Under the pieces are notes generated by a model. It did not search any database, was not told the origin of the DNA, and saw only the letters and a program-made list of their open reading frames with translations. A DNA stretch of 25,861 bases, from positions 1-25,861 of the forward strand of contig JAEWIY010000066.1 of assembly GCA_023386835.1 (NCBI GenBank), written 5' to 3'. The translations under genes were made by a program, and so were the position numbers. Positions 15,062 to 22,094 of the stretch are shown one piece after another. The DNA is from Verrucomicrobiota bacterium. Its GTDB lineage: Bacteria > Verrucomicrobiota > Verrucomicrobiia > Opitutales > Opitutaceae. How positions within the stretch are numbered: the stretch's first letter is position 1; the number at the start of each line of letters is the position of its first letter.

Positions 15062-16371
15062 CACGATCGATTTTCGGGGTGTGTTGACGGTGGCGACGAC
15101 GACGGGGGCAACGTAGCCGCGCTCGACGTGGGCGGCAGCGTCGCGGACGGAGGTAGCACCAGTCGAAACTGACTGCCTTCACCGGGCGCACTTTTCGCAT
15201 CGAGGCGGGCGCCGAGTAGTTCCGCTGCGCGGGTCGCGATAAAAAGACCCAACCCGACGCCCTCGATCGCCTCGGGATGCTCCCCGCGCTGGAATTCGCC
15301 GAAAAGCGCCTGCACCTGTTCCTGTGGCAGGCCGGGGCCATGGTCGGTGATCGTCAGTTCGCAGCTGTCGTCCGACGCCAGGCGCGCCACGACTTCGATC
15401 TCGCCGTTGGGCGCGTACTTCACCGCATTGCCGATGAGGTTGACCAAAATGGTGCCGAGCACATCGGGATCGGTCCAAAGCTGCAGCTCGTCCGGGCACT
15501 TCACTTTGATCCGTTGCACGGCGTGGCTGACGTCCGGTCGGTCGCCGCGATCCATCCGCGCCGCGGAGCGAACAGCGCCGTCGAGCAACTTCGAGAGGGC
15601 GACCGCGCGCGGAGAGGCGGTGACGTTCTTGCGCAGACGTTCCGCCTCCAGCAGCCGCGACATTGCGTTGATCGTCGAGTTTATCGCGTGGCGGCACTCG
15701 TCCACCTCGCGCAACAGTTCCTCAAACTGCGAGAGCCTGGCCGGGTCGGCGCCGGACTTCGCCAGGTGCGGCCGGAGTTCGGAGGCGGTGTCGACCACTC
15801 CGTGCATGCTCGTCATGGCGCCGTTCAGCTCGTTGCGCACGTCGTGTGACATGGAAGCGAGAAACTGCGCGAGCGCATTACTCTCGAAACGAAGCCGCGC
15901 TTCCCGCTGCGCGGCGAAGCTCTTGACCGTACGTGCCAGGATGACGTCGACGCCAGCGTCCAGCGCTTGCTGCTCCCTCGGGCTCAGTTCGCGTCCAAGC
16001 TGCTGCCGGAGGCACTCGCGCAACGTGCCGCGCAGCAGCACGTGTTCATGGATCACCTCGTCGATCGGAAATTGTTGGCCCTCCCGAGCCGTGGCGTGGG
16101 CCGGGCCAATCAACGCCAGCCGCGCCAAGCCGTCCTCGTTGACGTACGTCTCCGCGAGCGCGTCCAGCATGACATCAAGGTCGTCGCGCAGCGCGTCGTC
16201 ATCGAGCGATTGCGCGGAGGGCATCTCGGAGCGCAGCTTCGTCAGATGCCGCGCGCAGATCTGGGAAACGGAGGAGCGAATCGCGTCGGCGAGAGCCGGC
16301 TGCGGCGCGTGCAGGATCTGCCGCACACTCGGTGGGATCGCGTTGGTGTTTTTGTCGACGGCGTGGGTCAC
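15061..16371 (-). CDS. Histidine kinase with RsbRD-like N-terminal domain
   Basis: This 436-residue soluble sensor kinase has no membrane segments. Residues about 20-155 resemble the RsbRD (RsbT co-antagonist) N-terminal sensor domain: an all-helical bundle with FPIDEVIHEHVLLRGTL. The dimerisation/phosphoacceptor helix carries H176 in SMSHDVRNELNG. The ATPase domain has the N box NLIGNAVKYAPNG (311-323), the G1 box DHGPGLP (343-349) and the G2 box GVGLGLF (371-377), so it should be active. The C-terminal 30 residues are a Ser/Pro-rich tail of low complexity. There is no receiver domain and no response regulator gene in the window, so its partner is elsewhere. The stop overlaps the thioredoxin start, hinting at a redox or stress role, which is an inference. 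Confidence 0.9.
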   Translation of the reverse strand: MTHAVDKNTNAIPPSVRQILHAPQPALADAIRSSVSQICARHLTKLRSEMPSAQSLDDDALRDDLDVMLDALAETYVNEDGLARLALIGPAHATAREGQQFPIDEVIHEHVLLRGTLRECLRQQLGRELSPREQQALDAGVDVILARTVKSFAAQREARLRFESNALAQFLASMSHDVRNELNGAMTSMHGVVDTASELRPHLAKSGADPARLSQFEELLREVDECRHAINSTINAMSRLLEAERLRKNVTASPRAVALSKLLDGAVRSAARMDRGDRPDVSHAVQRIKVKCPDELQLWTDPDVLGTILVNLIGNAVKYAPNGEIEVVARLASDDSCELTITDHGPGLPQEQVQALFGEFQRGEHPEAIEGVGLGLFIATRAAELLGARLDAKSAPGEGSQFRLVLPPSATLPPTSSAATLPPSSSPPSTHPENRS

Positions 16372-16716
16372 GAGCGAATCTGCGCGGCCGTTCGACCGGC
16401 GGTGGGGTGGGTCGAGCGGCGTGACGCCGCCTCCTGGCCGTGTTTCTGTGGGCGACGGGTTGCCGACGTCCGCTGCCGTCCGCGTGGTCCTAAACCAGCG
16501 CGGTCCTCGTTCGTTGAAACGGATCCGTCACACCACATGCCGTTGAGTTGTTTCGGCGCCTGCATGGGCGTGCCGCAGCCATCGTGACCATTGGACCCGC
16601 AGGCGGTTCCGTTGCCGGGGCGGGAGCGGCCGATGGAGATCGTTCCTCGCCACGAGCCCAGGCGAAGAAACTTTGATTGGCGCGGAGATGGTTTTGCGCT
16701 CACCGTGAGGTACCCT
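16372..16716. other. 345-bp divergent intergenic region
   Basis: This lies between the divergent kinase and oxidoreductase genes and should hold both promoters. I see no gene that stands up and no clear -35/-10 pair. The palindrome ACGGATCCGT (16519-16528) is the only symmetric site I would note as a possible operator; it is short enough to occur by chance. GTGAGG at 16705-16710 is the ribosome site of the next gene. Confidence 0.4.
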
Positions 16717-18057
16717 ATGCCCCCTTCCGTTACCCGCCGCGCGTTCCTGCGCTCTGCTGGCGTGGCTTCGGCCGCGTCCGTCGCCTTCCCCGCGATCCTC
16801 CGCAGCCAAGGTGCCGGAGCGTCCGGGCCGAACCAGCGGCTCAATGTCGCGTGCATCGGAGTGGGTGGCCGCGGGGAAGCGGCGGTCGACGGCGTAAAGG
16901 GGGAGAACCTGGTCGCGTTCTGCGACGTCGACGACGAACGTGCGGCCGAGATGTATCGGAAATATCCCGACGTGCCGCGTTATCGTGACTACCGGCGGTT
17001 GTTGGATGAGGTTGGCAACCAGATCGACGCGGTGACGGTCTCAACCGCCGACCACATGCACTTCCCGATCGCTTATGCGGCGCTGCAGCTGGGCAAGCAC
17101 GTGTTTTGCGAGAAGCCGCTCACCCATACGATCTGGGAAGCGCGCCAATTGGCGAAGCTGGCCGCTGAAAAGAAGGTCGCGACCATCATGGGCATCCAGG
17201 GCCACGCGCTGGAGGGCACCCGTTTGGTCAAGGAGTGGATTGATGGTGGCGTGCTCGGCGAAGTGCAGGAAGTGCACAGCTGGACCAATCGGCCGATCTG
17301 GCCGCAAGGGGTTCAGCCACCCGATCACAGCAAATATGTGCCGGTTCAGCCGGGGACCTTGGAGTGGGACGCCTGGCTGGGCGTGGCGGCGGAACGGCCG
17401 TACGATCCGGCTTACCACCCGTTCAACTGGCGCGGTTACTGGGACTTTGGCACCGGCGCCTTGGGCGACATGGGCTGCCACATTCTCGACGGAGTCTTTT
17501 GGGCGATGGAACTGGAGGCACCCACGCGCGTGGAGGCGATCAGCGGCGGAATGACTGCGATCAGTGCTCCCACGGCCTCGATGATCACGTACCATTTTCC
17601 GGCTGGTCCGAAGCACCGGGCGTTCAAATGGACCTGGTACGACGGCGGTTTGCTGCCACCGTTTCCCGAGCGTTGGGAGGGCAACCGCGAACTGCCGGAA
17701 GGCGGCACGTTTGTCATCGGCTCCAAGGAGACGCTCTTCGCCGACCACATTTATCAAAGTGCTCGCCTCATTCCTGAGGCGCGGATGCGGGAGCGTCGCG
17801 GCGAGTTGCCACCAAAAACGCTGCCGCGCGTCGAAGGCGGGCACTTCGCCGAGTGGTTACGCGCCTGCAAGGGCGGGCCGGCGGCCGGGGCCGATTTCGC
17901 TTATGCGGCGCGACTGACGGAAACCGTCCTTCTCGGCAACGTGGCGGTGCGCGCGCGCCGACCCATCGAGTGGGATCACGCGGCGATGCAGGTGACGAAC
18001 CTGCCGGAGGCGAATGCCTTCGTCACCAAAACCTACCGCCGCGGCCACGGCCTCTAA
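16717..18057 (+). CDS. Tat-exported Gfo/Idh/MocA-family oxidoreductase
   Basis: This 446-residue Gfo/Idh/MocA dehydrogenase has a twin-arginine leader: TRRAFLRSAG (residues 6-15) followed by an Ala-rich hydrophobic stretch. The Rossmann motif GVGGRG is at 48-53. The catalytic EKP is at 132-134, and D251, H255 and D258 in GDMGCHILDG fit the active-site region of the C-terminal domain. Export with bound NAD(P) to the periplasm is likely. I chose the ATG at 16717 because it puts the Tat motif at the N-terminus and has GAGG 6 nt upstream; the frame is open further upstream, but that part is not convincing. A secreted DUF1080 protein follows after 19 nt. The pair fits C3-oxidation of a glycoside and then cleavage of the 3-keto product; this function is inferred from the family pair, and the substrate is unknown. 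Confidence 0.92.
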   Translation: MPPSVTRRAFLRSAGVASAASVAFPAILRSQGAGASGPNQRLNVACIGVGGRGEAAVDGVKGENLVAFCDVDDERAAEMYRKYPDVPRYRDYRRLLDEVGNQIDAVTVSTADHMHFPIAYAALQLGKHVFCEKPLTHTIWEARQLAKLAAEKKVATIMGIQGHALEGTRLVKEWIDGGVLGEVQEVHSWTNRPIWPQGVQPPDHSKYVPVQPGTLEWDAWLGVAAERPYDPAYHPFNWRGYWDFGTGALGDMGCHILDGVFWAMELEAPTRVEAISGGMTAISAPTASMITYHFPAGPKHRAFKWTWYDGGLLPPFPERWEGNRELPEGGTFVIGSKETLFADHIYQSARLIPEARMRERRGELPPKTLPRVEGGHFAEWLRACKGGPAAGADFAYAARLTETVLLGNVAVRARRPIEWDHAAMQVTNLPEANAFVTKTYRRGHGL

Positions 18058-18076
18058 CTCTCCGACCTGTAGTTGT

Positions 18077-19105
18077 ATGAACCGCTCACGCTTCCTCCTC
18101 TCTTTGTTTGCCGGCACCACCTTGCTCGTGCTCGGCGCCACCGCGCAGGCGCAGACCTCGTCAGCCCTGCCCGCAAACCTGGCCGGCGATTGGGCGCTGA
18201 CGCTCGCCAATGGCGGCGCCGGCTGGCTGCGACTGGCCAGTGGGACCGACGGAAAGGCCACCGCCAGTTACCTGTGGGGCGGTGGCTCGGTGCATCCGGC
18301 CACCGGGGTGGATGTTTCCGGCCGCTCCGTGGTGGTCCGTCATGAGCGGCCGGAGACGCGCCGTGACTCCGCCGGAAAGGTGACCTGGCAGGGCGTGGCG
18401 CAGGTGCAACTGCGCGTCGAGCCGGCCAACGAGGGCATTCGTATTGATTTTACGGTGACACGCGAGGGGCTGCCCGAGGAGCGGTCGAGTGCGACCGGGC
18501 GCCGGCAGCCGCCCTTGCCGGCGCGGCCGGACCTGGCGCGGGTGCAGTTCGGTGAGCCCGTGGCGTTGCTGTCCGGTCCGGGGCTGAAGGGCTGGAAACT
18601 CAGCCGGGAAGGGCGACGCAACGGCTGGAGCCTTGAGGACGGGGTTCTGCGGAACCGACCGGAAGGGGGGCCAGGCGCCCCGTGGGGCGACCTGCAGACC
18701 GAACAGGATTTTGAGGATTTCCGCCTGCAGGTGGAGACGCGGGTGCCGCCGAACGGCAACAGCGGCGTGTACCTGCGCGGCCAATACGAGGTGCAGGTGG
18801 CCGACAGTGCCGGGCAATCGCTGGGCGCGCACGGCATGGGCGCCATCTACAGCCGCATCGCGCCCGCGCGTTCGGTCGAGCGGCCCGCCGGTGAATGGCA
18901 GACGATGGAAATCACGATGGTCGATCGGCACGTCACCGTTGTGCTCAACGGTGAGACGATCATCGACAATCAGCCGCTCGAGGGCTGCACGGGTGGGGCA
19001 TTGAGTTCCGACGTCACCGCGCCGGGACCGATCCTGCTCCAGGGCGACCACGGGCCGATCGAGTACCGCAATCTCGTGCTGCGGCCGGTGGTCCGGAAGC
19101 GTTAA
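18077..19105 (+). CDS. Secreted DUF1080 (3-keto-disaccharide hydrolase) protein
   Basis: This 342-residue protein has a Sec signal peptide (hydrophobic residues 5-20, then ATAQAQ at the likely cleavage site). An N-terminal beta-rich region (about 35-155, GDWALTLANGGAGWLRL) resembles a small lipocalin-like module, though I cannot name it. The C-terminal half (about 168-340) is a DUF1080/3-keto-disaccharide hydrolase domain: GPGLKGWKLS, NSGVYLRGQYEVQV, HGMGAIY, and GPILLQGDHGPIEYRNLVLRP. The NSGVYLRG and DHGPIEYRN segments are typical of catalytically assigned members. It is predicted periplasmic or extracellular. It is almost certainly in one operon with the Tat-exported oxidoreductase 19 nt upstream, which could make its 3-keto substrate. 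A hairpin follows 21 nt after the stop. Confidence 0.9.
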   Translation: MNRSRFLLSLFAGTTLLVLGATAQAQTSSALPANLAGDWALTLANGGAGWLRLASGTDGKATASYLWGGGSVHPATGVDVSGRSVVVRHERPETRRDSAGKVTWQGVAQVQLRVEPANEGIRIDFTVTREGLPEERSSATGRRQPPLPARPDLARVQFGEPVALLSGPGLKGWKLSREGRRNGWSLEDGVLRNRPEGGPGAPWGDLQTEQDFEDFRLQVETRVPPNGNSGVYLRGQYEVQVADSAGQSLGAHGMGAIYSRIAPARSVERPAGEWQTMEITMVDRHVTVVLNGETIIDNQPLEGCTGGALSSDVTAPGPILLQGDHGPIEYRNLVLRPVVRKR

Positions 19106-19126
19106 CGGACGCTCCGATAAACGCGG

Positions 19127-19151
19127 CTGCCGGCGCACCAGGCGCCGGCAG
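19127..19151. terminator. Bidirectional terminator-like hairpin
   Basis: CTGCCGGCGC (19127-19136) and GCGCCGGCAG (19142-19151) form a perfect 10-bp stem with the 5-nt loop ACCAG. It lies in the 99-bp gap between the convergent DUF1080 and oxidoreductase genes. No T tract follows on either strand, so it could be a shared RNA-end stabiliser or a Rho-assisted stop rather than a classical intrinsic terminator. Confidence 0.55.
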
Positions 19152-19204
19152 TGGCTTGGAGGGAGGTTTGGACGGGGGTCGCGGAAAGTCGCCCGCCTGG
19201 GAGT

Positions 19205-20611
19205 TCAGCGCAGCTCGGTCAGGCGGGTGGCGTCGGGCCGCAGATCCACCAGGTCCCGGATCGCGACCGGCTGTCCCGTGGCCATGCTCTGATTGGCGGC
19301 GATGCCGATGAGGATGGAGGCTGCGCCCTGTTCGTGACCCGCGGAGCGGTTGAACGGATCGGAGGGCGCCCGGCTGGAGAAGATCTGCTCCTGCAGCAAC
19401 GTGTCGCTGCCGCCGTGCGCGCCCTTCACCTGCGGAATTTCGACGGTGTAGGGCTTCTGAAAGAGCGGGAAGACGCGCAGTTCGTGGCGGCCGCCATGGA
19501 AGTGCTCGGCGCCGACCGAACTTTCGCCCGGGATGTGGGCGCCGTGCATCTCGCGGTACTCGATCCGACCCTTGTCGCCGGTGAAGGCGACGCGGTAGCC
19601 CTCGTACGGGCTGAAGGCGTTGAGGGAGTAGTTGAGGAGCGTGCCGTTGCGGTAGCGGACCAGGACGTTCATCGTATCCTCAATATCAATACCGTCCCGG
19701 AAGACATTCCGATCACGGATGTACCCGGACTCCTTCTCGGCCTCGCCGAGGTAGATCGCCTTCTCGTATTCGATGTCCTGGATCATCGAGTGGGAGTAGT
19801 CGTAAACGAACGGATCGTCCTTCGCCTGCGCGCCCAGGTAGCGCTCGTAGCGGGTGCGATGCGCCTCGCCACGACGCAGGGCGTTGTCGCGGCCGTAGAA
19901 CTGCAGGGCGCCATGGGCCACCACGTCCGCGGGCACGGCGTCAATCCACCAGTTTACGAGATCGAAGTGGTGCGTCGACTTGTGGACGAGCAGGCCGCCG
20001 GAGAATTGCTTGTGGGCGTGCCAGCGCCGGAAGTAGTCGGCGCCGTGGCTGGTATTGAGCAGGTACTCCAGTGTGACGTGCCGCACCTGGCCGATGACGC
20101 CGCTCTGCAGGAGTTCGCGCACCTTGGTCGTGCCGGGAATCCAGCGATAGTTGAACGCGACCCGCACCGAGCGGCCGGTTTCTTCCACTGCCTGCAGGAT
20201 CGCGCGGCACTTTTCCGCCGTTGTGGTCATCGGCTTCTCCGAAACCACGTCGCAGCCGGCGCGCAGCGCCTCCACGATGTAGCGGTCGTGCTCGGAATCG
20301 ACCGTGCAGATGACGGCGACGTCCGCGCCGGTTTCGCGCAGCATCTTGGTGAAGTCCGCCGCCGCATACACCGGCACTTCGCCGTAACCAAACTTCTCCT
20401 GCAGCCGCTTCTGGTGAAAACGGGCCCGCACCAGGCTCGAGTCGCACAGGCCGACGATCTGCGCATCCGCGCCGTACGTCATCGGCACCGGGTCGATGAA
20501 CATGCGCACCCGGCCGCCGGTGCCGACGTACGCATAGCGCACGGGCTTGGTCGGGGACGCAGTCACCGAGGCGGTGGGCGAAAGAGGAGGGCAGGAGGTC
20601 GAGAGCGACAT
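19205..20611 (-). CDS. Cytoplasmic Gfo/Idh/MocA-family oxidoreductase
   Basis: This 468-residue Gfo/Idh/MocA dehydrogenase has no Tat or Sec leader. A Ser/Pro-rich 20-residue N-terminus precedes the Rossmann fold (YVGTGGR, residues 28-34). EKP is at 125-127, and STHHFDLVNWW corresponds to the C-terminal active-site His/Asp region. It is thus a cytoplasmic counterpart to the exported enzymes of this window, not a close copy of them. The ATG at 20611 is preceded by a pyrimidine-rich stretch (TTCCTTTCTTCC) and no Shine-Dalgarno site. It is divergent from the 2-hydroxyacid dehydrogenase/symporter operon, and a 20-bp repeat upstream of it is nearly identical to one at that operon's start, so the two may share a regulator. 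Oxidation of an imported sugar or sugar acid is a reasonable inference. Confidence 0.9.
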   Translation of the reverse strand: MSLSTSCPPLSPTASVTASPTKPVRYAYVGTGGRVRMFIDPVPMTYGADAQIVGLCDSSLVRARFHQKRLQEKFGYGEVPVYAAADFTKMLRETGADVAVICTVDSEHDRYIVEALRAGCDVVSEKPMTTTAEKCRAILQAVEETGRSVRVAFNYRWIPGTTKVRELLQSGVIGQVRHVTLEYLLNTSHGADYFRRWHAHKQFSGGLLVHKSTHHFDLVNWWIDAVPADVVAHGALQFYGRDNALRRGEAHRTRYERYLGAQAKDDPFVYDYSHSMIQDIEYEKAIYLGEAEKESGYIRDRNVFRDGIDIEDTMNVLVRYRNGTLLNYSLNAFSPYEGYRVAFTGDKGRIEYREMHGAHIPGESSVGAEHFHGGRHELRVFPLFQKPYTVEIPQVKGAHGGSDTLLQEQIFSSRAPSDPFNRSAGHEQGAASILIGIAANQSMATGQPVAIRDLVDLRPDATRLTELR

Positions 20612-20969
20612 GGAAGAAAGGAATCGGCCGGTCCTGGGACCAGCTTGGTCAAACGCGCATTAGATTTAGCGTGACCGCGCTGGCAATGTTTTTCCCCAAC
20701 CACTCCGAGCGCGGCCAGACAACCGTTTGCTCCGGTGTCAGTAGCAGCAGCGAAAAATTACCCTCCACGCCTCCCGCTCGCGTGCGAGCCCCGGGGCGAC
20801 TACGGGTGCGAGATTGGAAGGGCCCGCCTACTCAGACGAGGCCGCCGGTGGCCATTGAGATTCTGATTCATGGTCCGCCTCGCACATCGTTGCGCGCGGT
20901 GGGTTCGCCTCACAGCGCGGTGGTTTGGGGTTGCCAAAGATGTCCGGCCGGGTCACACGCGCATTAGAT
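20612..20969. other. 358-bp divergent intergenic region
   Basis: This region should contain the promoters of the minus-strand oxidoreductase and the plus-strand dehydrogenase/symporter operon. Its main visible feature is a pair of 20-bp direct repeats near its two ends. I see no convincing protein-coding frame and no sigma-70 promoter of good quality. Confidence 0.45.
20647..20666 (+). repeat. 20-bp direct repeat, copy 1
   Basis: This copy begins GGTCAAACGCGCATT and agrees with copy 2 (20951-20970) at 18 of 20 positions; the pair is spaced 304 bp. It lies 36 bp upstream of the minus-strand oxidoreductase ATG. A shared operator is the simplest reading. Confidence 0.7.
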
Positions 20970-20970
20970 A
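20951..20970 (+). repeat. 20-bp direct repeat, copy 2
   Basis: This copy begins GGTCACACGCGCATT and differs from copy 1 only at the sixth and last positions. It runs into the first base of the ATG at 20970, so if it is a protein-binding site or promoter element the true start of the next gene may lie downstream, for example GTG at 21033. Confidence 0.7.
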
Positions 20971-22031
20971 TGACCGCTGCCTCTTCCCGGCCGCCCGATG
21001 CGCCCGCCTCCCCGGAAAAGAGTGGAGTCAGTGTGGTCATCGCCATGAGCGCCCAGGAGCGGCAACTTTTCCTGACGCAGGGGCAGCAGGACCTCGCGCC
21101 CGTGGGCGTTCGCGTGGACTGCGTGGACACGGCGGGCCTGACGCAGGTGGCGTGGCTCGAGCGGTTGCGGGCCCTCAACCCGGTTGTGCTCGTGAGCGCC
21201 TGGACGACTCCGCCGTTGCCGATGGAGTGGCTCAACGATCCGGCCTGCCGGCTTCGCTACGTTTCCCATGTCACCGGCACGGTTCGGCGCCTCGTGCCGC
21301 GCGTGTTTCTCGAACGCGGCGGACTTGTGACCAACTGGGGCATGCTGGCCGCGGCCAGTGTCGCCGAGCAGGCGTTGCTGCTGGTGCTGGCGGGACTGCG
21401 CGACCTCGGCCGCTGGCGCAGTTGTATCGAGTCACCCGAGACGCGCGCCAGCTGGGCGCGGGTGGCGACGCGTCCGTTGCGGGGGGCGAAGGTGGCGCTG
21501 CATGGCTTTGGCTCGATCGCGCGGCACCTCGTGCGGCTGCTGCAGCCGTTTGACGTGACGATCCGCGCTTACTCGGCGGGAGTGCCGGAGGCGCTGTACC
21601 GCGAGCATGGCGTCGCGCCGGCGAAGAATTTGATCGATGCCTTCCGCGGCGCCGACGTGGCGATTGACTGCGAAGCGCTGACTCCTGGGACCGCGGGATC
21701 TGTCTCAGCCGAGGTGCTGGCCGCGCTGCCGGACCGGGCCCTGTTTGTAAATGTCGGACGCGGTCGGGTCGTCGACGAGGACGCCTTGGTGCGGGAGGCG
21801 GCTTCGGGTCGCCTGCGCGTGGCCGTGGATGTCATGGTCCATGAACCCGTGAGCCCCGAATCGCCCCTTTGCCGCGTGCCGGGCGTGATTGTTTCACCTC
21901 ACATCGGCGGTCCGACGGTGGCCGAGTATCCACGTTGTGGATCGGCTGCGCTGGCGAATGTGGCGCGGTTCTGGGCCGGTGAACCGCTGCGTGACCCGAT
22001 CACCGTCGAGATCTACGATCGCTCCACCTGA
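20970..22031 (+). CDS. D-isomer-specific 2-hydroxyacid dehydrogenase
   Basis: This protein, 353 residues from the ATG at 20970, is an NAD(P)-dependent D-2-hydroxyacid dehydrogenase. The nucleotide-binding motif is VALHGFGSIARHLV (GxGxxA form). The catalytic arginine lies in NVGRGRVVDEDALV, the glutamate in VMVHEPVSPESP, and the histidine in VSPHIGGPT, so the catalytic set is complete. It reduces 2-keto acids or oxidises D-2-hydroxy acids such as glycerate- or sugar-acid-derived substrates. The first 20 or so residues (TAASSRPPDAPASPEKSG) look non-structural, and the ATG abuts a repeat that may be regulatory. A GTG at 21033, with GGAG 5-8 nt upstream, would start right at the first beta strand and is a serious alternative. 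The symporter gene follows after 63 nt, probably in the same operon. Confidence 0.88.
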   Translation: MTAASSRPPDAPASPEKSGVSVVIAMSAQERQLFLTQGQQDLAPVGVRVDCVDTAGLTQVAWLERLRALNPVVLVSAWTTPPLPMEWLNDPACRLRYVSHVTGTVRRLVPRVFLERGGLVTNWGMLAAASVAEQALLLVLAGLRDLGRWRSCIESPETRASWARVATRPLRGAKVALHGFGSIARHLVRLLQPFDVTIRAYSAGVPEALYREHGVAPAKNLIDAFRGADVAIDCEALTPGTAGSVSAEVLAALPDRALFVNVGRGRVVDEDALVREAASGRLRVAVDVMVHEPVSPESPLCRVPGVIVSPHIGGPTVAEYPRCGSAALANVARFWAGEPLRDPITVEIYDRST

Positions 22032-22094
22032 GTCCCGCCCCCGTTTCCTTTCTCTCCCTCGCTTCCTTACGTCCCCTCCTCCCTCGCCCCAGCT
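22032..22094 (+). promoter_or_regulatory. Pyrimidine-rich leader of the symporter gene
   Basis: The 63-nt gap between the dehydrogenase stop and the symporter ATG contains only 9 purines and no Shine-Dalgarno motif. Such a C/U-rich tract could serve ribosome recruitment through S1-type contacts. Similar, shorter tracts precede the genes starting at 1789 and 20611. Confidence 0.45.

Noticed and set aside
16519..16528. ACGGATCCGT palindrome as a LacI-type operator
   Set aside because: A single 10-bp palindrome in GC-rich DNA is not significant on its own, and there is no second copy or adjacent regulator gene.
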